This document shows positions 1 to 5,347 of a stretch of DNA of 5,699 nt, in pieces; position 1 is the first letter of the stretch, and every line of letters begins with the position of its first letter. The stretch spans positions 1-5,699 of the forward strand of contig JAATFS010000038.1 of assembly GCA_015655035.1 (NCBI GenBank), read 5' to 3'. The notes below the pieces were generated by a model. It made no database searches. It saw nothing but the letters and a program-made list of their open reading frames with translations, and was not told the origin of the DNA. The position numbers and the translations under genes were made by a program. The stretch comes from Lysobacterales bacterium (GTDB lineage: Bacteria; Pseudomonadota; Gammaproteobacteria; Xanthomonadales; Xanthomonadaceae).

Positions 1-791
1 AGCTGTGGTTCTGCGGCGATCTGGTCAACCGCGGCGGCCAGTCGCTGGAGACGCTGCGGCTGGTGTATTCGCTGCGCGAATACAGCGTGGTGGTGCTCGG
101 CAATCACGACCTGTCGCTGCTTGCGATCGGGGCGCGCACCGAGGAAGAACAGCGCAAGGTCAATCCGGATCTACAACGAGTGGTGCTGGCCCCGGACCGC
201 GACGAGCTGCTGACCTGGCTGCGCATGCAAAAGCTGGTGCATGTGGACCGCTCGCTGGGCTGGATGATGATCCATGCCGGGCTGGCGCCCAAATGGACCA
301 CGCAGATGGCCGAGAAGCATGCACGCGAGGTCGAGCAACAGTTGCAGGGCAATGGCTACCGCAAGTTGCTACGCAACATGTACGGCGACCAGCCAAGCTG
401 GTCGCCCGGCCTCGGCGGGCACGACCGCAGCCGCGCGATCATCAATCTGCTGACCCGGATGCGCTACTGCACGCCGCGTGGCCGCATCGCAAACGAGGAC
501 AAGGGCACGCCCGGTACCCAGACACAGGGCGTATACCCCTGGTTCGAGGTTCCCGGCCGGGTCGAGCGCGACCTCAAGATCGTTTGCGGCCATTGGTCGG
601 CCCTGGGCCTGACCATCACCCAGGGCGTGCATGCGATCGATACCGGCGCGGTCTGGGGCGGCAAGCTCACCGCCCTGCAACTGGATACCGACCAACTGCG
701 TGTGGAGCAGGTTCCCGGCCGCGACGTCGAGAAGCCGGGCGCAGCCGCCCCGCGCCGGCGTCCGCCGCCTCCGGGCCGGCAGCGCAGCTGA
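1..791 (+). CDS. apaH: Bis(5'-nucleosyl)-tetraphosphatase, symmetrical (ApaH), 5'-truncated
   Basis: ApaH hydrolyses diadenosine tetraphosphate symmetrically to two ADP, in the cytoplasm, and belongs to the PPP-type metallophosphatases. The reading frame is open from base 3 at the window edge, giving 262 residues, so the N-terminus is missing. By comparison with the usual length of about 280 residues or slightly more, roughly 30 residues are absent, including the first metal motif. Visible motifs are GDLVNRG near the start, GNHD (bases 99-110), the MIHAGLAPKW segment with its metal-binding His, YGDQPSWSP, GHWSALG, and the closing IDTGAVWGGKLTAL block. These are in the order and spacing of the family. 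The protein ends in an Arg/Pro-rich tail (RRRPPPPG) beyond the conserved core, presumably disordered. The gene converges on sfnB with only 45 bases between stops. ApaH normally sits in a ksgA-apaG-apaH group, which would lie to the left. Identification is very secure; the true start is outside the window. Confidence 0.95.
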   Translation, partial: LWFCGDLVNRGGQSLETLRLVYSLREYSVVVLGNHDLSLLAIGARTEEEQRKVNPDLQRVVLAPDRDELLTWLRMQKLVHVDRSLGWMMIHAGLAPKWTTQMAEKHAREVEQQLQGNGYRKLLRNMYGDQPSWSPGLGGHDRSRAIINLLTRMRYCTPRGRIANEDKGTPGTQTQGVYPWFEVPGRVERDLKIVCGHWSALGLTITQGVHAIDTGAVWGGKLTALQLDTDQLRVEQVPGRDVEKPGAAAPRRRPPPPGRQRS

Positions 792-842
792 GCCCCCGCC
801 GTCGATGCCGCCCGCCACCGGCGTCGCAGGCGGCTCTCAGCT
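786..842. terminator. Inverted repeat between convergent apaH and sfnB, possible bidirectional terminator
   Basis: AGCTGAG at 786-792 is the exact reverse complement of CTCAGCT at 836-842, and further in CCGCC at 796-800 pairs with GGCGG at 829-833. The central part also contains CGCC-ACC-GGCG, which can form a small hairpin. The outer arms contain both facing stop codons: each gene ends AGC TGA (Ser-stop). A GC-rich stem between convergent genes fits a two-way transcription stop, but there is no T-run on either strand, so it is not a typical intrinsic terminator. The structure is seen in the sequence; the terminator role is inferred. Confidence 0.4.
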
Positions 843-2123
843 CCAGGCGTGGAACGGCGGCTTGACCCCGTTGAGCGCGTAGTCGCCGACGATCGCGTAT
901 TTCCAGCGCACTGGATCGTGCAGGGTATGGGTACGCGCGTTGCGCCAATGCCGGTCCAGATTGTGCTCGGCCAGGGTCGAGCGGCTACCGGCCAGTTCGA
1001 ACAGGGTGTTGCTGGCGCGCAGCGCGATCTCGGTGGACAGCACCTTGGCTTCGGCCACCGCGATCTGCGCGGCCGCAACGCTATCGGCATCGGATACTGC
1101 GATGGCATGGTCGATGGCAAGTCCGGCGCGCGCCAGCAGCGCCTCGCTGGCATGCAGCCGGATTTGCAGGTCGCCGACTGCCTGCACCGTATACGGGTCT
1201 TCCCAGGCCTGCTCGCGCTGGCTGTCGATCCACGGGCGGCTGCGGGTCCGCACGAAGGCGATGGTGTCGGCCAGCGCATTGCGCGCGATCCCCACGTCCA
1301 CGGCCGCCTGGATGATCTGGAAGATCGCACCATCGGCCGAGGGCTGTTCGTAGCCCTTCCAGGCCGGCACCAGATGGCTGCGCGGCACCCGCACCGCGTC
1401 GATCAGCACGCTGCCACTGAGCGTGGTGCGCTGGCCGAATGCCGACCAGTCGTCGATCACGCTCAGCCCCGCCGCATCGCGCTGGGCGATCGCATACCAG
1501 GGCCGTCCCTGCTCGTCGGTGGCGACGATCGGCACGTAGTGCGCCAATAGCGCGCCGGTGGCGTAGAACTTGCGGCCGTCCACCACCACGTAGTCGCCGT
1601 CATCGACGAAACGGGTCTGGAAATCGGCCGCACGCTTGCTGCCCGACTCGGAGAAGGCGTTGCCGAAGCGCGCTCCTGCCAGCACCTCATCGAACAGCAG
1701 CCGCTGCTGCTCGGGCGGGGACACGGTCCGGATCGCGGCGATGATGCCCAGGTGGTTCTGCACCACCTGCCCCAGCGATGGGTCGGCCGCCGAGATGATC
1801 GCGATCACCTCGGCTAGGGTCGCGTAGGACACCTCGGGCCCGCCATAGGCGCGCGGCACGTTGATCGACCACAGCCCGCTCTGCGAGAACGCATCGATCT
1901 CCTCGACCGGCCAGCGTCGCTCGCGATCGCGTGCGGAGGCGCCGGGCAGGAAGCGCTCGGCGAGCGCGTGCGCCACCGCCAGGGCCTCGGCGTCGTTGGC
2001 GATCACATGCGCCGGCTGCGGCGGACGTGGCAGTGCCGGCACCGGCCGGCGCGACTCATCGACGGCCCGCGTCGGGGATGGGACGGTAGGCGCGGTGGCA
2101 ACGGACGAAAGCGTAGTGGACAT
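837..2123 (-). CDS. sfnB: SfnB family sulfur acquisition oxidoreductase (acyl-CoA dehydrogenase fold)
   Basis: This 428-residue flavoprotein has the acyl-CoA dehydrogenase fold and resembles SfnB of pseudomonad dimethylsulfone/sulfur-starvation systems and, more distantly, the DszC sulfur monooxygenase. The first 35 or so residues are Ala/Pro-rich and low complexity. The helical N-domain follows (about 42-150, with IPxxYGG-like NVPRAYGGPEVSY at 88-100), then the beta domain (about 153-250, FSESGSKRAADF and YVVVDGRKFYATGA). The C-terminal helical domain ends in the diagnostic block NLDRHWRNARTHTLHDP (388-404). That block replaces the usual C-terminal dehydrogenase region, and I see no catalytic Glu there, which fits an oxygenase or oxidase role rather than acyl-CoA dehydrogenation. 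Its exact reaction is not firmly established in the family. The ATG is preceded by AAAGGAG (2132-2138, 8-base spacer), which supports this start. It lies 27 bases downstream of sfnG and is probably in the same transcript. Confidence 0.9.
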   Translation of the reverse strand: MSTTLSSVATAPTVPSPTRAVDESRRPVPALPRPPQPAHVIANDAEALAVAHALAERFLPGASARDRERRWPVEEIDAFSQSGLWSINVPRAYGGPEVSYATLAEVIAIISAADPSLGQVVQNHLGIIAAIRTVSPPEQQRLLFDEVLAGARFGNAFSESGSKRAADFQTRFVDDGDYVVVDGRKFYATGALLAHYVPIVATDEQGRPWYAIAQRDAAGLSVIDDWSAFGQRTTLSGSVLIDAVRVPRSHLVPAWKGYEQPSADGAIFQIIQAAVDVGIARNALADTIAFVRTRSRPWIDSQREQAWEDPYTVQAVGDLQIRLHASEALLARAGLAIDHAIAVSDADSVAAAQIAVAEAKVLSTEIALRASNTLFELAGSRSTLAEHNLDRHWRNARTHTLHDPVRWKYAIVGDYALNGVKPPFHAWS

Positions 2124-2150
2124 GTCGAAGGCTCCTTTCGAAAGATAGGC

Positions 2151-3272
2151 TCAGGCCACGTGCGCGGCGGCAACGTCAGCGGCAACGGCCTGCTCGGCTT
2201 CCAGCTGGCGTACCCGTGGCAGCACCTCGCGCCCGAAGTACTCGACCTCTTCGATGAAGTGCAGGAAACCGGCCAGCACCAGATCCACGCCGATCCGCTT
2301 GAGCGCGACGATGCGTTCGGCGATCTGCTGCGGCGTACCGATCAGGTTGGTGCGAAATCCGTCGTTGTACTGCACCAGGTCCTCGAAGCCAGAGGTGGCC
2401 CAGTTGCCTTCGCCCTCCGGCGAGGCCTGTCCGGCCTGCTTGGCGGCGGCACCGAACGCGTGGACCGCATCAACGTGGGCGTGTTCGATGATGTCCTTCA
2501 GTACCTGCCGCGCCTGTTCCTCGGTATCGCGCGCGATGACGAAGGCGTTCACCCCGATCCGCACGCGGTGGCCGTTGGCGCGCGCCTTTGCCTGGATGTC
2601 GTCTATCTGCTTCTTCAGGTTTTCCGGCGTGTTTCCGTTGGTGAAGTACCAGTCCGAGACGCTGGCGGCATTGTCGCGCGCGGCCCGCGAACTGCCGCCC
2701 TGGAAGATCTCGGGATGAGGCTGCTGCACCGGCTTGGGGCTGAGGGTGTAGTGGTTGAAGCGATAGAAATCGCCCTTGAAGGTGAAATCGTCCTGGGTCC
2801 AGATGCCCTTCAGCGCCTGGATGAATTCGTTGGACCGGCGATAGCGTTCGTCGTGTTCGAGCCAGGGTTCGCCGATGGCGATGAACTCGTCCTTGAACCA
2901 GCCGCTGACCACGTTGATGCCGATGCGGCCGCCACTGATGTGGTCGATGGTGGCGATCTGCTTGGCCACCACCGCCGGGCTCCAGGGCCCGGGCAGGATC
3001 GCGGCCAGCACTTTCAGTTTGGTGGTGGAATGCAGCAGCGCCTGGCTGAAAGAGACCGACTCATGTTGATATTCGGCGCCGTAGCCTGCGGTGAAGCGAA
3101 TCTGGCTGAGTGCGTATTCAAAGCCGGCGCGCTCGGCGGTCTGGGCCAGTTCGATGTTGTAGTCCAGGCTCCAGTCGGTGCGCTGCTCGATCGTACTGAC
3201 CACCAATCCGCCGCTGACGTTGGGCACCCAATAGGCGAACTTGACCGGTGGGACGCTATCGGAATGAGGCAT
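2151..3272 (-). CDS. sfnG: Dimethylsulfone monooxygenase SfnG, FMNH2-dependent
   Basis: SfnG is a two-component, luciferase-like (LLM) monooxygenase that uses reduced FMN and O2 to convert dimethylsulfone to methanesulfinate plus formaldehyde, releasing sulfur for assimilation during sulfate limitation. The 373-residue protein carries the hallmark segments of the family almost unchanged. These are VKFAYWVPNVSGGLVVS (10-26), EYALSQIRFTAGYGAEYQHES (about 52-72), AAILPGPWSP (90-99), ATIDHISGGRIGINVVSGWF (107-126), EPWLEHDERYRRS (135-147), IFQGGSSRAARD (189-200) and a C-terminal IGVDLVLAGFLHFIEEVEYFG. Length and motif order are normal and nothing looks broken. An in-frame GTG at 3326 would add 18 residues, but it has no Shine-Dalgarno sequence, whereas the ATG used here follows AAGGAG. 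The gene is first in a pair with sfnB. No flavin reductase lies in the window, so FMNH2 must come from an enzyme encoded elsewhere. Confidence 0.96.
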   Translation of the reverse strand: MPHSDSVPPVKFAYWVPNVSGGLVVSTIEQRTDWSLDYNIELAQTAERAGFEYALSQIRFTAGYGAEYQHESVSFSQALLHSTTKLKVLAAILPGPWSPAVVAKQIATIDHISGGRIGINVVSGWFKDEFIAIGEPWLEHDERYRRSNEFIQALKGIWTQDDFTFKGDFYRFNHYTLSPKPVQQPHPEIFQGGSSRAARDNAASVSDWYFTNGNTPENLKKQIDDIQAKARANGHRVRIGVNAFVIARDTEEQARQVLKDIIEHAHVDAVHAFGAAAKQAGQASPEGEGNWATSGFEDLVQYNDGFRTNLIGTPQQIAERIVALKRIGVDLVLAGFLHFIEEVEYFGREVLPRVRQLEAEQAVAADVAAAHVA

Positions 3273-3278
3273 GCGGGA

Positions 3279-3284
3279 CTCCTT
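3279..3284 (-). promoter_or_regulatory. Shine-Dalgarno sequence deciding the sfnG start
   Basis: On the minus strand AAGGAG stands 6 bases upstream of the ATG at 3272. It decides the start against the longer reading frame opening with GTG at 3326, whose upstream region (GGATCAACAGTGAGTGAGCG) has no comparable purine-rich site. Confidence 0.85.
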
Positions 3285-3312
3285 GGAAAACGTGTTATCA
3301 GGCGGTTGGACA

Positions 3313-3411
3313 ATATATTCCGGCACCCACGCTCACTCACTGTTGATCCACTGCCCGCCGGGAAACAATCCTTCACCCTCGATTCCGGATGGATATATGG
3401 TCAGCACCCAC
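3313..3411 (-). repeat. Imperfect direct repeat upstream of sfnG (two copies)
   Basis: Two copies lie on the minus strand with starts 81 bases apart: GTGGGTGCTGACCATATAT (3393-3411) and GTGGGTGCCGGAATATAT (3313-3330). GTGGGTGC and ATATAT are identical in both; the middle 4-5 bases differ. The copy nearer sfnG overlaps the possible -10 element TATATT (3312-3317). This could be a pair of regulator binding sites or a duplicated promoter segment; no known regulator consensus is recognised. Confidence 0.4.
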
Positions 3412-3530
3412 CTGCGGTCTATCAATATTGTTCATTATCCGAAACTGGACAGGCCTAGCCCCGGCAAAACTAGATAAAACCTCTTGATTTCAGCATCCTT
3501 CAGCAAAATTCGCGGCATCACCCATTCCGG
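3317..3530 (-). repeat. Three same-strand copies of the heptamer CCGGAAT
   Basis: CCGGAAT occurs on the minus strand at 3524-3530, 3382-3388 and 3317-3323. The first copy lies inside the small open reading frame, the last inside the promoter-proximal direct-repeat unit. Flanks differ (GGCCGGAATGGG, ATCCGGAATCGA, TGCCGGAATATA), so only the heptamer is shared. A given 7-mer is expected far less than once by chance in 400 bases on one strand. A regulatory role is unproven. Confidence 0.3.
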
Positions 3531-3570
3531 CCAGACTCCTAATTCTTTTCGAGAAAAATGAATCCATCAT
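3490..3570 (-). CDS. Possible 26-residue leader peptide upstream of sfnG
   Basis: A short open reading frame begins MMDSFFSKRI and ends AEGC-stop (TGC TGA). The sequence AAGGAG (3576-3581) lies 5 bases before the first ATG and 8 before the second, so the initiation site is as good as that of sfnG. It lies 217 bases upstream of the sfnG ATG and about 100 bases beyond the ABC ATPase stop, on the same strand. No family is recognised. It has a basic patch (SKRIR) but no membrane segment. Its position before sulfur-scavenging genes and its last codon, Cys, recall cysteine-sensing leader peptides known ahead of sulfur genes in other bacteria, but one Cys codon is weak evidence. It could equally be a chance frame or the remnant of a longer gene. 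Confidence 0.35.
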   Translation of the reverse strand: MMDSFFSKRIRSLAGMGDAANFAEGC

Positions 3571-3575
3571 TTTCT

Positions 3576-3581
3576 CTCCTT
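3576..3581 (-). promoter_or_regulatory. Shine-Dalgarno-like sequence of the small open reading frame
   Basis: AAGGAG on the minus strand precedes ATGATG at 3565-3570 with 5- and 8-base spacers. It is the main reason to take the small frame seriously; elsewhere in this gap no other ATG has such a site with a following open frame of similar length. Confidence 0.4.
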
Positions 3582-3664
3582 ATCAGAAAACAGAATCTAC
3601 TCATGCCACCTGCTTTTATTTATGCGGCGCAGCCAACCTGCCTGGCAAAGATTCTCGACACGCC

Positions 3665-3683
3665 GGCGGCGTATTACGCCGCC
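3665..3683 (-). terminator. Perfect hairpin across the ABC ATPase stop codon
   Basis: GGCGGCG and CGCCGCC form a 7-base-pair GC-only stem around the five-base loop TAATA, which holds the TAA stop codon of the ATPase gene (3674-3676). No T-run follows on the minus strand, so it is not a classical intrinsic terminator. It could stabilise the 3' end of the ABC transcript or reduce read-through into sfnGB. The inverted repeat is certain; its role is inferred. Confidence 0.35.
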
Positions 3684-5347
3684 CCTCGCACTTCGCTTTC
3701 TGGCAACTGCGGCATCGCCGCCAGCAACTGCCGGGTGTAGTCGTGCTGCGGCTGCTCGAACACCCGCTCGACCGGTCCGCTTTCGAGCGCGCGGCCATGC
3801 CGCATCACCAACACGTCGTGGCTGACGTGGCGGATGACGCCCAGATCGTGCGAGATGAACAAGTAGGCCAGTCCAAGCTGTGCCTGTAGATCGGCGAGCA
3901 GGTCCAGCACCTGCGCCTGCACCGACACGTCCAGCGCCGACACCGCTTCGTCGCAGACGATCACGCGCGGAGTGGTGGCGATGGCGCGCGCAATCGCCAC
4001 CCGCTGGCGCTGGCCGCCGGACAGGTGCAGGGGGATGCGCGCACCCAGCGCGGGGCTCAAGCGCACCTGGTCCAGCAGTTCGGCGATGCGTGCCGGCTGC
4101 TGGGCGCGTGGCAGGCCGCCGGCATCGAGCGCGTCGGCAAGGATCCGCGCCACGTCCCAGCGTGGATCGAACGAACTGAGCGGATCCTGGTAGACCGCGC
4201 TGATCGCATTGCGCCAGGGTCGGCGCTGCGATTCCGCGACACGTTGCGTGCCCGCACCGGCCCAGCGCCGGCCATCGAACTGCACCTGGCCGGCATCGGG
4301 TTCGCTCAACCCGAGCACCAGCCGCGCCAGACTGCTCTTGCCCGAGCCGGATTCGCCAACGATGCCCAAGGTGCGACCGGCATGCAGGACGAAGCTCACG
4401 TCGTCCACCGCCAGCCGCGACTCGCCATCCGGCCCGCGATACGACTTGCGCAGGTCGCTGGCCCGCAGCAGCGGCGTGGCGTCGTCCGGCGGAGGTATCG
4501 CTGACGGCCGTGGTGGACGAGCCACCGCCGGCTCCGGCGACAAGCGCGTACCGCGCGGATGCGCGCCGGGCACGGCGGCGAGCAGCGTGCGTGTGTACGC
4601 ATGCGCCGGCCGCCGCAGCACCTGGGTGATCGATCCTTGTTCGACTACTTCGCCATGCCGCAGCACCAGCACTTCATCGGCCAGTTGCGCCACCAGCGCC
4701 AGATCGTGGCTGATCACCAGCAACGCGCCGCCGCGTTGCTTGATCGCCTGCAGCGCGGCCAGCACCTGCGCCTGCACGGTGGCATCGAGCGCCGTGGTCG
4801 GTTCGTCGGCGATCAGTACGCCCGGCGAATTGGCCAGCGCCGACGCAATCAAGGCGCGCTGCCGCAGCCCACCAGACAGCTGGTCCGGGCGCTGCCGCGC
4901 GCGCAACGCCGGTTCCGGCACGCCCGCCTGTCCGAGCAGTTCCAACACCCGCGCGCGCCGCTGGCTGCGGTCGCCCCAGCCGTGCGCGGACAGTGCTTCC
5001 TCGATCTCGCGGCCGACCGGCCGCAGCGGGTCCAGCGACACCAGCGCATCCTGCAACACGAAGCCGATGTCCTTGCCGCGCAACCCGCGCCATTGCCGCT
5101 CGCTCCAGCCGCGCAGGTCGCGGCCGGCATGCTCGAGCACCCGCGCGCTTACCTGCGCATGGGCGCCGGCCAGGCCCACCAGGCTGCGCGCGGTGACGCT
5201 CTTGCCCGAGCCCGATTCGCCGACCAGCGCCACCGCGCGGCCCGGTGCCAGCGTAAACGACACCTCGCGCACCGCCGTATGCGGCGCCTGCCCGGGACGC
5301 GCGAACGTCACTCCCAGGCCATCCACCCGTAGCAGTTCGTCGCTCAT
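3674..5347 (-). CDS. Peptide/nickel-type ABC transporter, fused two-domain ATP-binding protein
   Basis: This 557-residue cytoplasmic ATPase powers an importer of the dipeptide/oligopeptide/nickel family and carries both nucleotide-binding domains on one chain (a DppD-DppF fusion, like GsiA and YejF). Domain 1 has Walker A GESGSGKS (43-50), Q-loop Gln99, signature LSGGLRQR (157-164), Walker B VLIADEP with Glu182, and switch His214. Domain 2 has Walker A GESGSGKS (331-338), Q-loop Gln387, signature LSGGQRQR (442-449), Walker B VIVCDEA with Glu467, and switch His500. Both domains look catalytically complete. Each ends with the oligopeptide-transporter C-terminal motif (PAHAYTRTLLAAVP and PQHDYTRQLLAAMP). 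A Pro/Arg-rich linker of about 30 residues (about 262-293) joins them. The start is the ATG overlapping the permease stop as ATGA, with AAGGA (5356-5360) 8 bases upstream; a longer frame reading back inside the permease gene is an artefact. The substrate cannot be deduced. The neighbouring sfnG and sfnB make an organosulfur compound possible, but a peptide importer is equally compatible. Confidence 0.95.
   Translation of the reverse strand: MSDELLRVDGLGVTFARPGQAPHTAVREVSFTLAPGRAVALVGESGSGKSVTARSLVGLAGAHAQVSARVLEHAGRDLRGWSERQWRGLRGKDIGFVLQDALVSLDPLRPVGREIEEALSAHGWGDRSQRRARVLELLGQAGVPEPALRARQRPDQLSGGLRQRALIASALANSPGVLIADEPTTALDATVQAQVLAALQAIKQRGGALLVISHDLALVAQLADEVLVLRHGEVVEQGSITQVLRRPAHAYTRTLLAAVPGAHPRGTRLSPEPAVARPPRPSAIPPPDDATPLLRASDLRKSYRGPDGESRLAVDDVSFVLHAGRTLGIVGESGSGKSSLARLVLGLSEPDAGQVQFDGRRWAGAGTQRVAESQRRPWRNAISAVYQDPLSSFDPRWDVARILADALDAGGLPRAQQPARIAELLDQVRLSPALGARIPLHLSGGQRQRVAIARAIATTPRVIVCDEAVSALDVSVQAQVLDLLADLQAQLGLAYLFISHDLGVIRHVSHDVLVMRHGRALESGPVERVFEQPQHDYTRQLLAAMPQLPESEVRGAA

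Larger units (their letters stand above)
3273..3673 (-). other. Intergenic region between the ABC ATPase gene and sfnG, likely leader and promoter region
   Basis: This 401-base stretch is clearly more AT-rich than the genes on either side. Read toward sfnG it contains a 26-codon open reading frame with a strong Shine-Dalgarno sequence, three copies of CCGGAAT, an imperfect direct repeat, and a TATATT (3312-3317) that could be a -10 element placing a transcript start about 30 bases before the sfnG ATG. No convincing -35 box lies 16-18 bases upstream of it. A good sigma-54 -24/-12 site (TGGCAC-N5-TTGC) was looked for, because sulfone genes in pseudomonads depend on sigma-54, and none was found. 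No tRNA, known riboswitch or mobile-element end is visible. A separate sfnGB promoter here is inferred from the gap length and composition. Confidence 0.5.

Noticed and set aside
3273..3326. Longer SfnG start at the in-frame GTG at 3326
   Set aside because: It lacks a Shine-Dalgarno site, whereas the ATG at 3272 has AAGGAG at 6 bases and gives the usual family N-terminus.
1968..3458. Long plus-strand open frame of 496 codons opposite sfnG and part of sfnB
   Set aside because: It is the antisense shadow of clearly recognised genes in GC-rich DNA; its translation shows no recognisable domain.
3503..3517. Sigma-54-like site on the minus strand, TGCCGCG-AATT-TTGC
   Set aside because: The -12 TTGC and spacing fit, but the near-invariant GG at -24 is GC and a second consensus base is wrong. 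It also lies about 230 bases from sfnG, inside the small open reading frame.
3586..3606. TGGCATG on the minus strand (3600-3606) as a sigma-54 -24 element
   Set aside because: No GC dinucleotide is present at the -12 position; the downstream sequence there is GATT.
3558..3740. Plus-strand 60-codon frame in the intergenic region
   Set aside because: It runs into the ATPase 3' end in antisense, has no clear Shine-Dalgarno sequence before its ATG, and shows no recognisable protein features.
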